A DNA stretch of 41,147 bases. Origin: JANWHF01 sp036276235 (GTDB lineage Bacteria; Planctomycetota; Phycisphaerae; Tepidisphaerales; Tepidisphaeraceae). This document shows positions 17,401 through 25,536 of the stretch, one piece after another. The position numbers and the translations under genes were made by a program. The notes beneath the pieces are model-generated. The model had not been told where the DNA came from. It made no database searches and saw only the letters and a list, made by a program, of their open reading frames with translations. How positions within the stretch are numbered: position 1 is the first letter of the stretch; the number at the start of each line of letters is the position of its first letter. The stretch is from contig DATBDZ010000396.1 of NCBI GenBank assembly GCA_036276235.1, forward strand, positions 1 to 41,147. The letters run 5' to 3'.

Positions 17401-17661
17401 ATCGCAGGCCCCGGCCTCGGATCAGACGCGTCTGTGGCCAACGACGCTGATCTCTACGTAGGCGGCACGCCGCAGGGCCACAACCTGAACGGCGCAATCG
17501 ACTTCCTCCGGATCGCGCGGGGCACGTTGGCCGACTCGAGGACGACGATCGACGAACTCTTCGAGTGGGAGTTTCATGGACCGTTTTTGCAGGACTTCGC
17601 CAGCCGCCCGCGCACGGCCGACGGCGGATATGCCGGCGCGATTGACGGGAGTGATCGGTGA
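14461..17661 (+). CDS. Secreted right-handed beta-helix protein with C-terminal LamG domain
   Basis: A 1066-aa exported protein. The signal peptide MNRIALCLLLCFFANCFSE... probably ends near ASGQ. YIDFDSGSDANDGLSRQTPW is the typical opening of extracellular parallel beta-helix proteins, and the body to about residue 740 has repeated short beta/Asn-rich coils (THCNFEHVHRGVRL, VSDNTFSDDDAGGVEISDG, ILIHHNKAVDTLLNNDD, FNNTMYNFVRA). These are often polysaccharide lyases, glycosidases or adhesins; catalytic residues cannot be assigned. The C-terminus (about 905-1050) is a LamG/concanavalin-like domain (NDGKWHHVIAEADR, LYIDGKAD, LYVGGTP) that probably binds glycans. Role: binding or degrading plant or algal polysaccharide outside the cell. 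The start is set by signal peptide and Shine-Dalgarno. The SGNH hydrolase gene follows 64 bases later in the same direction and may act on the same substrate. Confidence 0.85.
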   Translation: MNRIALCLLLCFFANCFSEIASGQESRWSWQQPQAKVLPTGDLEWAPRAFEFKAGESPRYIDFDSGSDANDGLSRQTPWKHHPWDPAATENAKACKGAHAYIFKQGVDYRGEMNANESGTEAAPIVLTRDPWWGTGAAVICGSEIVSGWKQGTDNPLIPEPQKVWYVDLAWAPRKVWMVGKDGAVSRIALARTPNWNISDPDDIKSEWWAWKNPEKPFDNYAMFNGQRRHLAFDKEHINTSNPQDYYEGAIVWTTKGWVMGSPFQARVVAADREKGSVTFADQFGGAPTYKIIRGCQYYLEDKPQYLDSPGEFWFDKKGNGGRLYIRLPGDQDPNQVRVEVAKRIHAIDSRGMSHVRIDGLTFHFTNVYWNLMAAPYWVSHESIDVEPACVRLLGSGTDIQVTHCNFEHVHRGVRLKAFGKEDAIDQVAVSDNTFSDDDAGGVEISDGTVYADLDGPMGRLYDVRVLRNKFDHIGIRPDLFGQGVTVEINYAQTAEVAGNIFDRVCAQGIDVHGAKQDGAATNRPFARILIHHNKAVDTLLNNDDFGGIETWQGGPAYVYDNISGNPGGYRSWQHTMEPDTESRFGHAYYLDGAFKNYYFNNIAWGKSKGPTGKLANTSAIQEIISYQNTFFNNTMYNFVRASRRQVPQAGRNKFLGNIFQSMGASVFRDADPARSAAGNEADAGRRRNQFAIETDAYARNVFNDIGLSEGFGVLEPSGRWLTTLQAFRDALGSYKPMAGEVGIMADQPPLRDAAGHDFRPAADSAARGRGAKVFVPWSLYETVAEWNFCPIEADPTRILDEHWCMPPYYTGRDNYYKFPTYPLTAVNITLKDFQQGPLENWTAGALHFNGRDQYAMLKNEEIDRAVTMIAGRGNGGATRSISGAELANPQIHTSNFLIEVYFQAAAGSTNATLIQKMDSAGWALRINEAGGLTLTAKSGDTTANLASRSAVNDGKWHHVIAEADRNAATFALYIDGKADIAGPGLGSDASVANDADLYVGGTPQGHNLNGAIDFLRIARGTLADSRTTIDELFEWEFHGPFLQDFASRPRTADGGYAGAIDGSDR

Positions 17662-17725
17662 CCAAAGGGCCCCGGAGGCGCAGATTATGCTAGCGAGGCA
17701 ATCTGTGACTTGAGATACTTTCCCC

Positions 17726-18496
17726 ATGCAGTGGAATATTCAATGGACAGCGATGCGGCAGTCAAAGCGCTTTTGTTACCAAATTGCTGCGAGCATCGGG
17801 GCGCTCGTTCTCGTCGCAGCCGGAAACGCCCTTTCGCAAGAGGCGGGACGCGACGGCACCGCGGCCGCTGTCACGGCGCCGGAGGCGCATAACTATGCAC
17901 GGTGGGAGTCGGCGATTGCCGCATTCGAGAAGGCAGATCGGGCCAATCCGCCGCCGAAGGGAGCCGTGCTCTTTGTGGGGGCGTCCACGATCACGCTATG
18001 GAAGTCGCTTGAAGCGGATTTCCCGGAACACAAGGTGATCAACCGCGGTTTCGGCGGCTCGGAGATTGTTGACAGCACTCACTTTGCCGACCGCATCATT
18101 TTCCCCTACGAGCCGAAGATGATCTTTTTGCGGTCTGGGAGCAATGAGATTTTCAACGGCGAATCGCCGGAACAGGTTTCGGCGGACTTTGAGGCGTTCG
18201 TAAAGAAAGTGCGCGAAAAACTGCCGGATGCCCCGATCGTTTACATCTCGATCAATCCCATCCCTTCGCGCTGGGGACAGAACGACAAGAATCTGAAAGC
18301 CAATGAGCTGATTCGAGCGGCCATCGGGAAAATGCCGAAGGTCAAATTCCTGGACATCTGGGACATCAGCATAACAGCCGATGGGAAGCCGCGCGAGGAT
18401 TTGTTTGGTCCGGATCGGCTTCACTTCAACGCGGCGGGATACAAGCTGCTTGCCGAGCGCGTGCGGCCGCTGCTGCCGCCGGCGCAGACAAAATGA
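17726..18496 (+). CDS. Secreted SGNH/GDSL-type hydrolase
   Basis: A 256-aa exported esterase-like protein. A hydrophobic segment (about 20-36) serves as signal peptide with cleavage near ALSQ. Block I reads FVGASTITLW, with the nucleophile serine in G-A-S in place of the usual G-D-S. Block II glycine is in NRGFGGSEI, block III asparagine is in SGSNEIFNG (usual GxND), and block V is DRLHF, giving the catalytic Asp and His. This fits the PVC-type family of predicted lipases/acetyl-esterases that work outside the cytoplasm, probably removing acetyl or acyl groups from glycans. A shorter start at residue 10 (17753) is possible and gives an equally good signal peptide. It is likely co-expressed with the beta-helix/LamG gene upstream. 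Confidence 0.88.
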   Translation: MQWNIQWTAMRQSKRFCYQIAASIGALVLVAAGNALSQEAGRDGTAAAVTAPEAHNYARWESAIAAFEKADRANPPPKGAVLFVGASTITLWKSLEADFPEHKVINRGFGGSEIVDSTHFADRIIFPYEPKMIFLRSGSNEIFNGESPEQVSADFEAFVKKVREKLPDAPIVYISINPIPSRWGQNDKNLKANELIRAAIGKMPKVKFLDIWDISITADGKPREDLFGPDRLHFNAAGYKLLAERVRPLLPPAQTK

Positions 18497-18515
18497 GCAA
18501 TCCACTTCGCGCGAT

Positions 18516-19814
18516 TTATATCGGGAAAACCCGGAACAGAACGGCCGCTATCGTCATCAGGATTGATGCTCCGAAGAGATAGGGAATGGTAAATTTCTGG
18601 TGTTCGCCAAGCTCGATCCCCGCGAGCCCGACGATCAGAAAAGTTGCCGGCGTGAGGGGGCTGACGGGGAAGCCGGTGGTCATTTGCCCCAACAGCGCGG
18701 CTTGCGCAACGTGCACCGGCGGAATTCCAAATCCGCCGGCGATGGTTGCGACAACCGGCAATATGCCAAAGTAAAACGAGTCGGGATCGAACAAGAGACT
18801 GAGCGGCATCGCGACAAGCCCCAGTGCGAATGGAATGTGGCCGGCAAAGCGGGAAGGAATGTGAGCGGCGGCGACGGTTGCCATCGATTTGAGCATTCCC
18901 GATTCCTTCATAATCCCGGTGAATGCGCCGGCGGCGAGCAGAATCCCCGCCATCATCAGGGCGGCGCGGGCATGCGCGTCGATTCGGGCGCGCTGCTGGT
19001 CGGCATTTGGATAATTCAGCATGAGTGCCAGAACGGTGCCGATCATGAAAATGACAACCGGCTCGACCTTGCCGCTGATCATGATTCCCATGAGCAGAAG
19101 CGTCAGCAGCAGGTTGGGCCAGAAGTTGCGCGGCCGGCGCAACCGCAGTTCTTCATCGGTGAGAACGCGCGTCACGGCTGCTGCCGCGACCACATTTTTC
19201 GACAGCCCCAGCCGCTTCTCTTCCTTCCACCCGAGCCAATAGGTGATGGCCAAAACGTACAACAGTCCGACGATCTGAACCGGAAGCAGCGGATTGAAAA
19301 TCTGCGTCACGGGGATATGCAGTGCGCTGGAGGCGCGAACGGTTGGCCCCGTCCAGGGCAGGAAATTCACGCCCGCGGCCAGCGAAGCGGCACACGCAAG
19401 CACGCGCTTGTCCATCCGAAGCCGCTCGTACAGCGGCAACATCGCTGGAATCGTGATGAGAAACGTGACCGCGCCGGAGCCGTCCAGGTGAATCAGCAAT
19501 GCCAGCAGCGCGGTTCCCGGAACAATGCGCGTTGGCCGGCTGCCGACCGAGCGGAGGATTCGCTCGATGATCGGATCGAGCATGCCGGCATCAGTCATGA
19601 TGCCGAAATAAAGGATCGCAAAGATAAACATCCCTGCGACCGGCGAGATGCTCTGGATGCCGAGGACTATGAACTTGCCCGTGGCGAGGCCAAACCCGCC
19701 GGCCAGTGATGCGATAATGGGAATCGCAATCAATGCGACCAGCGGCGACATAATGCGGCCGATGATGGCCGCCAAAAGCACCAGAATTGTCAGCAGGCCA
19801 AGTAAGGCAAGCAT
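18516..19814 (-). CDS. CitMHS-family organic acid transporter
   Basis: A 432-aa inner-membrane permease with about 11-12 hydrophobic segments, at the usual length of CitMHS (citrate-Mg2+:H+ / citrate-Ca2+:H+ symporter) proteins. Recognisable stretches are LYFGIMTDAGMLDPI, LDGSGAVTFLITIPAMLPLY, NFLPWTGPTVRA and GQMTTGFPVSPLTPAT, typical of the family. The central hydrophilic loop lies around residues 205-235. It presumably imports a di- or tricarboxylate or metal-carboxylate complex with protons or cations; the exact substrate is not readable. It is the last gene of a tight leftward operon: the ATG lies 15 bases after the AtuA-related stop. This suggests that the ligand it imports is the starting compound for the CoA ligase and other enzymes encoded upstream. 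Confidence 0.9.
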   Translation of the reverse strand: MLALLGLLTILVLLAAIIGRIMSPLVALIAIPIIASLAGGFGLATGKFIVLGIQSISPVAGMFIFAILYFGIMTDAGMLDPIIERILRSVGSRPTRIVPGTALLALLIHLDGSGAVTFLITIPAMLPLYERLRMDKRVLACAASLAAGVNFLPWTGPTVRASSALHIPVTQIFNPLLPVQIVGLLYVLAITYWLGWKEEKRLGLSKNVVAAAAVTRVLTDEELRLRRPRNFWPNLLLTLLLMGIMISGKVEPVVIFMIGTVLALMLNYPNADQQRARIDAHARAALMMAGILLAAGAFTGIMKESGMLKSMATVAAAHIPSRFAGHIPFALGLVAMPLSLLFDPDSFYFGILPVVATIAGGFGIPPVHVAQAALLGQMTTGFPVSPLTPATFLIVGLAGIELGEHQKFTIPYLFGASILMTIAAVLFRVFPI

Positions 19815-19829
19815 GCGCCGGCTCCGGGG

Positions 19830-20180
19830 CTATATGAGTGCGACGAGATCATCCGGCACTTGCACCTTCATGCTCAAGAGCAGGAAGGCAAGCGTCTTGC
19901 CGTGTGAGTCGAGATTGAGGGCGTCATTGACGCCGCCATCTAGTGCGCCGGTTAGAACAAAATTCAGCGCGCCCAGGCGCGGCAGCACATAACGCCGCAC
20001 GTCAGCCAGCGGGCGATGGCCAAATACCGCCCGCACGCGATCTTCGGTAACTTGCTCGACCAGCAATGGGAAGAATTCGGGGCGATAGGCAATGACGCTG
20101 ATGTTGGCGGTGTCGCCCTTGTCACCCGTTCGCCCGTGCGCGATCTGGTGCAGCGTGATGTCAGACTGTTCATGGCTCAT
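19830..20180 (-). CDS. AtuA-related small protein (AtuA C-terminal domain type)
   Basis: A 116-aa cytoplasmic protein with the pattern HGRTGDKGDTANISVIAY and later RRYVLPRLGALNFVLTGALDGG. This is the domain found as the C-terminal part of AtuA-type (DUF1446) proteins or, as here, encoded separately right after them. The two proteins probably form one functional unit; its reaction is unknown. The ATG lies four bases after the stop of the AtuA-like gene (TAA-CTCA-ATG), implying translational coupling, so the split is real and not a frameshift within one gene: the upstream stop and this start are in a typical operon junction and both proteins have complete ends. Confidence 0.88.
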   Translation of the reverse strand: MSHEQSDITLHQIAHGRTGDKGDTANISVIAYRPEFFPLLVEQVTEDRVRAVFGHRPLADVRRYVLPRLGALNFVLTGALDGGVNDALNLDSHGKTLAFLLLSMKVQVPDDLVALI

Positions 20181-20184
20181 TGAG

Positions 20185-21534
20185 TTAGTCCTGAAAGCTA
20201 AAGGTGGCCGGCACGAGATCGCGCGGGACCAGACAGGAAACGGAACTCAGGCGCGGCGTGATCGCGGTGCGGACGCCGCCGCCTCCCGCGGGGCCGCAGG
20301 TATACAGAGCCGTTACCTCGCGAGCGAGACGCTCGACTGCCGTGCGATCTGCATGAACAGCGGCTGCGCGCAGGCGCACGTCTTGTGCTACGCCTGTCGG
20401 CAAGTGATCGAACGCACGGTTGCGATCATCGCCGAACACGCTCAGCACGCCCAGCAAATCGAAGCGGATCTTGAGTTGATCGCCCATGCGCCGCTTGATG
20501 ATTTCCGCCGCCAGCTTTGCTCGCGCCTCGGCGTTGGGCCCGGCGTAGGAGATTTCCCCTTCTCCGAGCCATCCCCCTGCGAAGCAGATGGTTGCCTTGA
20601 GCGATGCTGGCCTGGGGTGGCCGCGCACTCCCAGCACCGCGACACGGTCGGGGCCGACCTGCTCGACGCTGGCTTGCGAGATGTCCGCGACGACGTCGGG
20701 AGTAAGGTACGCAGCAGGATCGTGCAACTCGTAGAGCAACTGTTCCTTTACGGTTCGGCAGTCCACGATTCCGCCGGTGGCGTCGGCCTTTGTGATGGTG
20801 AACGAACCGTCGGCGGCGATTTGTGCGATGGGGAAGCCGACCGTATCAAGTTGGGGAACGTCTTTGAATCCCGGATCCGCGAAATACCCGCCGGTCACTT
20901 GTGCGCCGCACTCGAGCAGATGACCCGCCATCGTGGCGCGGCCGAGCGTGTCCCAATCCGTTTCGTCCCACCCGAAATGCGCCATCGCCGGACCGACGGT
21001 CAGCGAAGGGTCGGCAACGCGCCCGGTCACGACAACTTGCGCACCGGCGCGAAGCGCGTTCGCAATGGCCGACGCGCCCAGGTACACATTGGCGCTGACC
21101 CATTCGCGGGATGCATCGGCGGGGTTGAGCAACGGTTGAAGGAGATTGCGCCCGCGAGAATCGGAGAGATCATCCCCTTCCACAACTGCCACTCGAGCGT
21201 TTGGACTCCCCTGCTCTGCGGCGATCTGCTTGATCCGCCGAGCGGCGGCCCGCGGATTGGCGGCGCCGAAATTACTCACGATCGGAATGTCGTGTTCCAG
21301 GCAAAGTCGAACCACGGGGCGGACCATCGGCTCCATCAGCGGCGCATAACCGCCGGCCGGGTTTTGGCGGCGCTCAAGTTGTGCAAGAGCAAGCGTTCGC
21401 TCGGCGAGCATTTCGAAGATCAGCACGCCGCGGCCGCCGCGAGCGATGAGGGATTTCACAATCGGCAGCGCGGCGTCAGTGCGATCACCGCCGAAGCCGG
21501 CCGCGCAACCGATGGAAAGACTTTCGCCCTTCAT
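20185..21534 (-). CDS. AtuA-like protein, DUF1446 (acyclic terpene utilization family)
   Basis: A 449-aa cytoplasmic protein of the DUF1446/AtuA family, named from the acyclic terpene utilization cluster of Pseudomonas. Family stretches seen are GCAAGFGGDRTDAALPI, YAPLMEPMVRPVVRLC, VSNFGAANPRAAARRI, VVTGRVADPSLTVGPAMAHFGW and ECGAQVTGGYFADPG. The biochemical activity of the family is not established; it is commonly found with acyl-CoA carboxylases, thiolases or CoA ligases in acid catabolism. Here it sits between an alpha/beta hydrolase (10-base gap) and its own C-terminal-type partner (4-base gap). There are no biotin-dependent carboxylase genes, so citronellol degradation as in Pseudomonas is unlikely. 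The ATG at 21534 has only a weak Shine-Dalgarno, as expected for a coupled gene. Confidence 0.9.
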   Translation of the reverse strand: MKGESLSIGCAAGFGGDRTDAALPIVKSLIARGGRGVLIFEMLAERTLALAQLERRQNPAGGYAPLMEPMVRPVVRLCLEHDIPIVSNFGAANPRAAARRIKQIAAEQGSPNARVAVVEGDDLSDSRGRNLLQPLLNPADASREWVSANVYLGASAIANALRAGAQVVVTGRVADPSLTVGPAMAHFGWDETDWDTLGRATMAGHLLECGAQVTGGYFADPGFKDVPQLDTVGFPIAQIAADGSFTITKADATGGIVDCRTVKEQLLYELHDPAAYLTPDVVADISQASVEQVGPDRVAVLGVRGHPRPASLKATICFAGGWLGEGEISYAGPNAEARAKLAAEIIKRRMGDQLKIRFDLLGVLSVFGDDRNRAFDHLPTGVAQDVRLRAAAVHADRTAVERLAREVTALYTCGPAGGGGVRTAITPRLSSVSCLVPRDLVPATFSFQD

Positions 21535-21544
21535 GCTGAGTTTC

Positions 21545-23587
21545 TCAACGCAAAACGGCGCTGGCTTGGGCCTGTTGAATGAGGCGGTCGGCGTCTGCTG
21601 CCAGCAGGAATCGCTCCTGCACTAAACGCTGGGTCGCGGCGGTCACGGCGGCGACGTAGCCGTCATGATCGTGATATCGTTCTTCGAGAGCTCTGCGTGG
21701 ATCGCCCGAAGCCTCGCGCGCGGCTTTGGTCCGGGCGAATGGAACGTATCCTCCGGAAAATCCGCTGGCATGGTCTTTGTAGAATCCGCTAGACGCGACG
21801 TTCCAGCCGAGGTATGTGCCCAGCGGCGCCTGGTGAAGGACGGATGGGATGCCGGCGGTTTCGTTGCCGTCGGAATCGACTTTGGGAACAAGACTGGGAA
21901 TCACGCGCTTAATCTCCGGCGGCTGACTCGCCATGCGGCCGGACATGTCGTTGTAATTAAAGCCCGGCCCCAGATCGTAATCGAAAAACGGATTGAGCAG
22001 ATTGTCCGGGAACGGATTCCCCGGGATGACAGGAAAGCCCATGGCCCGATGATTGGGCCGCACCAACTGCCCTTCCGCAAATAGCGGATACTTGCTTGCT
22101 GGCGGCTGGTCGTCCTTTGCGACCCAATCGATCAGCGCGATCAGCAGCGCGCGCATCGTCTCCAACTGAGGGTTGGGATTGTCGGGCAGCTCATATGCCC
22201 CCGAAGGGCGTGCTTCGCTTGTGAAGCCGCCGCGGCCGCCTCCATGTGTCGTGCCGGGGAAGTAATAACGGCGGACATTTGCGGGCAGCGGAATATCCTG
22301 ATCAGCTTTGGTCCCCACCAATCCCGGCGACATCCGCAGCCCCCAGAATTCAGTTGAACCAAATGTCTCAAAGATTTTTGGTATCGTGTTCGAGGCACGC
22401 GACCGATCCAGCAGGCTGGCCGATTTCCGTCCGCGAACCGTATCCTCGTATTCGCCCCACCAGAGCACGCCCTCGCTTCCCGGTTCGTAGAGCGCAGCCG
22501 CGCCGCCCGGCCGCGCGAAGCGGAAATTGATCGGAAGCTGCCGGCCGGCGATGTGGTCGTTGGCGCCGTCCCAGACGATGCGGCCAGATTCATCCTGGTT
22601 GAATCCCAGATGAATAAACGTCTTCACGAAATTTCCCGCTTGCGAGATGCCTTGTGCAACTACGTGGGAAACTTTGCCGCTCAGCGGGTTGGCGGTGCCA
22701 TTGTCATCCGTAGCGGCGCGCCGGAAGAAAGAGCAGATGTCCCTCGTTGCCGCCAGCCCGACGCCAAGAACCAGAGGATCCTTCGTTGTATATGAAAGCT
22801 CAAAGAGAAGGCCCGGATCGAAGCCGTGCTTAAGGGAGATGCGCGTTGGATCTGCAACGCCCGGAAACGGAGCCGAGCGACAATCGGCAAAGGCCCAATC
22901 GGCGGGAGCGATCGGCACCACCGCGCCATCCTCGGACGCGCGGCATGTCAGAACCGCCTGCGTAGTGTCGAGGATAGCCGCGGCCTGCGTCGCGGGCAGC
23001 GCGAGTGTCACCGTGCCAGCGGGCGTGTTCACGAAGCGCGCGAAAGCCGGCCCGGTGATGCTCGATCCATCTGGGCTCTTTGCAATCGGCACCACGATGG
23101 TTTCGGCGCCGGGCCGTTGGGCGACATCGCCTTGCCAGCCGCTGTAGAGGATGATGTCGCCGCGATTGAAGAAGAATCCATCGCCGGGGTCACCGCCGAC
23201 ATTGAATGCGGACATGAGAATCCGGTTGCCGCGATTGGGCACGCCGTAAATCAGAATGCCGCTGGCCTTCGCCAAGTCCACCGGCTTCCAGAGTGAGAAG
23301 GTCGCGACGTACTCAACCTTCCCGCGTGCGTTGCGCGGCGCGAGGTCCAGATCATTGATGATCGTGTTGTGCGGATCCTGCGGATCGAGTTCTCCAAAGG
23401 CATGGCCGGTGATCTTCTCGTATGCCCCCGCTGCTCCAAAAACTCTGCCGTCGTAAGTCGGCGATTGTCTCTCGTCGATGACAATTCGCGTCACGCGGGC
23501 GCGGGCCTGGGCGGCAAACAAGCTGAATGCGACAAGCAAAGCCGCTCCCGCAGTTATGGGCCAGGCGAAACTGTGTTTTTGCAGCAT
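21545..23587 (-). CDS. Exported alpha/beta hydrolase-domain protein
   Basis: A 680-aa secreted protein of the large bacterial 'alpha/beta hydrolase domain' family (Pfam Abhydrolase_10 type, usually 500-700 aa). The signal peptide is at residues 1-30 (MLQKHSFAWPITAGAALLVA..., cleavage near ARA). The nucleophile elbow is G313-I-S315-Q-A-G318, followed by the family stretch FNQDESGRIVWDGANDHIAG. A candidate catalytic His is in GTTHGGG. The substrate is unknown; an ester or lactone hydrolysed in the periplasm is likely, freeing an acid that CitMHS could import and the ligase activate. The frame is open to an ATG at 23629, overlapping the ligase gene by 13 bases. I choose the internal ATG at 23587 because it starts the signal peptide, but the longer form would be translationally coupled and cannot be excluded. 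Confidence 0.85.
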   Translation of the reverse strand: MLQKHSFAWPITAGAALLVAFSLFAAQARARVTRIVIDERQSPTYDGRVFGAAGAYEKITGHAFGELDPQDPHNTIINDLDLAPRNARGKVEYVATFSLWKPVDLAKASGILIYGVPNRGNRILMSAFNVGGDPGDGFFFNRGDIILYSGWQGDVAQRPGAETIVVPIAKSPDGSSITGPAFARFVNTPAGTVTLALPATQAAAILDTTQAVLTCRASEDGAVVPIAPADWAFADCRSAPFPGVADPTRISLKHGFDPGLLFELSYTTKDPLVLGVGLAATRDICSFFRRAATDDNGTANPLSGKVSHVVAQGISQAGNFVKTFIHLGFNQDESGRIVWDGANDHIAGRQLPINFRFARPGGAAALYEPGSEGVLWWGEYEDTVRGRKSASLLDRSRASNTIPKIFETFGSTEFWGLRMSPGLVGTKADQDIPLPANVRRYYFPGTTHGGGRGGFTSEARPSGAYELPDNPNPQLETMRALLIALIDWVAKDDQPPASKYPLFAEGQLVRPNHRAMGFPVIPGNPFPDNLLNPFFDYDLGPGFNYNDMSGRMASQPPEIKRVIPSLVPKVDSDGNETAGIPSVLHQAPLGTYLGWNVASSGFYKDHASGFSGGYVPFARTKAAREASGDPRRALEERYHDHDGYVAAVTAATQRLVQERFLLAADADRLIQQAQASAVLR

Positions 23588-23616
23588 GTTGGATGATCTT
23601 ATTTCAACGCATGGCT

Positions 23617-25464
23617 TCATTGCGAGCATAAACCCCGGAGCTGTCGCCGCAATACTTTGTTGGACGCGGTGCGCGGCAATGCCTCGATCAATCGTACTTC
23701 CTCGACACGAAACAATGGATTTAATTGCGTTCGGATGGCATCCTGCATGAGCGGCTTGAGCGCGTCGTGAGTGTGTTGGCCTGGCGCCGCAAGGACGCAG
23801 AATACGACCAGCCGTGATGGGCCGCCGGCCGGTGGCGCAACAGCAACGGCGGCGGTTTCCCGAACGCCGGGCACCTGATTGAGCACTCGTTCGATTTCGG
23901 CGCAGCCGACTTTGATTCCTCCGAGGTTCATGGTGTCATCGCATCGGCCAACGACGCGGTAATATCCGTCGCCCAGGGCCTCCAACTCATCGCCGTGCCG
24001 GCGCAGCGGCATCCCGCCTTTGCCTGGCGGCGTATCCATGTAATACGTCGCGTCGTTATCGCGATTGAGCAATCGTGTCGAAAGGCCTATTGAAGGGCCA
24101 TCAAGGAAAACCTCGCCCTTGTTTGCCGGTTTCAGATTCTCGTCCAGCAGCACAAAATCAGTTCCGAGCGCAGGCGTGGTGAAAGTGGACGGCACACAGG
24201 GCTGCACAACTGTGCCGGTTACGTATGCGCCGCCGATCTCCGTGCCGCCGCAATATTCGATGACTGGGCGGTTGCCGGCCAGATGCATCAGATAGAGCAT
24301 GTCATCGGGATTGGAGCACTCGCCGGTGGAACTGAACGCGCGGATCCGCGACCAGTCGAGGCCGCGCATGCAACCGCTTTGTCGCCATGCGCGAACGAGG
24401 CTCGGCACCAGGCCAAGCATTGTGACACCGGCATCCTGCACGAACTTTCCGAACGTGGCGGTGGTCGGCGCATCAGGGTAAAGCGCCATCGTCGCGCGGT
24501 TTATCAATGTCGCAAAGATCAGCCACGGGCCCATCATCCAGCCCAGATTGGTTGGCCAGCAGGTGACGTCGCCCGGATGCACGTCCTGATGAAAATGCGC
24601 ATCGGCGGCGCATTTGATTGGAGTCGTATGGTCCCAGGGGATGGCCTTGGGTTCGCCGGTTGTGCCGGAAGAGAAGAGAATATTGATCGGATCGTGCGGA
24701 TCGCGGGCAATGCTGCTCAGACGTTCGTTGGCGCTAAGAAACATTTCGAACTGAACGTCGCCCGAGCGCAACTGTGTTTTCCGATCGCTTATCGCGTTAA
24801 CCACGACGGTCGGCGGAGCATTCGCAGCCGCGACCTTTTCATACAGGGCCAATAGCCGGCCTCCCCAATGCACAACGTCCTGCGTGAAGACTCGCTTCAC
24901 GGCAGCCAGGCGAAATCGAACGGCGATCTCCTCCGCGGCGAAGCTGTCGGCGATCGATACGACCGCCGCACCGGCAGCGATCACGCCGAGATAAATCGCG
25001 ATGGAGTTTGCAGTCATCGGCATGACAACACCGATTGCGTCGCCGGGCATGATGCCCATAGCGGCCAGGCCATTCGCCACGCGCGCGACCTGGCGGTGAA
25101 GCTCTTTGTAGGTCCAGGCCGGGGCGCCCTCTTCGCCAGCCTGAACAATCGCGGTAGCGTTCTCGTCAGCTTGAAAGCAACTATCAATAATGTTGAGCTT
25201 CGCATCGACCAGCCAGCGCGGCTGCATCGGGCGCGTACGATCCATGATCTTCGCATACGCCTGCCGAAACTGAATTCCCAAACGTGCGATGGATCGCTCC
25301 CAGTATTGTTCGCGGTTCTCGGTCGACCACCGATGTAGCTCGGAATAGCTTGCCAAGCCAAGCTCCCGCGCCAAGGCCGTGACGTTGGCTCGCGCGATCT
25401 GCTCGGGGGTCGGCAGCCATGCCGGCTCAACGGTGTTGGTTGACGGGTTGGTTGAAGGATCCAT
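23617..25464 (-). CDS. Acyl-CoA synthetase (AMP-forming), AAE17/18-like
   Basis: A 615-aa cytoplasmic ligase predicted to activate a carboxylic acid with ATP and CoA through an acyl-adenylate. SSGTTGEPK (265-273) is the P-loop-like motif. YCGGTEIGG is the adenylate-binding motif and DDTMNLGGIKV the hinge region. K603 in TASNKVLRR is the expected catalytic lysine. Stretches such as VVSIADSFA, CWPTNLGWMMGPW and FTQDVVHWGG closely recall the plant peroxisomal acyl-activating enzymes AAE17/AAE18 and not acetoacetyl-CoA synthetase. The natural substrate of that group is not settled. The frame is open to a GTG at 25494, but the ATG at 25464 is preferred. It is the first gene of the five-gene leftward operon and diverges from the thiolase, giving a route from acid to acyl-CoA to thiolytic cleavage. 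Confidence 0.9.
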   Translation of the reverse strand: MDPSTNPSTNTVEPAWLPTPEQIARANVTALARELGLASYSELHRWSTENREQYWERSIARLGIQFRQAYAKIMDRTRPMQPRWLVDAKLNIIDSCFQADENATAIVQAGEEGAPAWTYKELHRQVARVANGLAAMGIMPGDAIGVVMPMTANSIAIYLGVIAAGAAVVSIADSFAAEEIAVRFRLAAVKRVFTQDVVHWGGRLLALYEKVAAANAPPTVVVNAISDRKTQLRSGDVQFEMFLSANERLSSIARDPHDPINILFSSGTTGEPKAIPWDHTTPIKCAADAHFHQDVHPGDVTCWPTNLGWMMGPWLIFATLINRATMALYPDAPTTATFGKFVQDAGVTMLGLVPSLVRAWRQSGCMRGLDWSRIRAFSSTGECSNPDDMLYLMHLAGNRPVIEYCGGTEIGGAYVTGTVVQPCVPSTFTTPALGTDFVLLDENLKPANKGEVFLDGPSIGLSTRLLNRDNDATYYMDTPPGKGGMPLRRHGDELEALGDGYYRVVGRCDDTMNLGGIKVGCAEIERVLNQVPGVRETAAVAVAPPAGGPSRLVVFCVLAAPGQHTHDALKPLMQDAIRTQLNPLFRVEEVRLIEALPRTASNKVLRRQLRGLCSQ

Positions 25465-25536
25465 CGGTCTTGTCTCGTCTTTTGCGAATCCCACACTTAC
25501 GATTATCTGACGAGCATCTTAACAGAGGATTTCACC
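25465..25536. promoter_or_regulatory. Divergent promoter region, ligase operon and thiolase
   Basis: These 72 bases separate the two divergent start codons and must hold both promoters. The thiolase side has a clear Shine-Dalgarno (AGAGGA, 25524-25529) seven bases before its ATG. No regulator gene is adjacent and no convincing -35/-10 pair or operator stands out. Confidence 0.4.

Noticed and set aside
20092..21582. 496-codon frame opposite the AtuA genes
   Set aside because: Antisense to two firmly assigned family members and spans their junction; a shadow frame.
23617..25464. Acetoacetyl-CoA or acetyl-CoA synthetase
   Set aside because: The conserved stretches fit the AAE17/18-type ligases better, and acetyl-CoA synthetase hallmarks are not seen.
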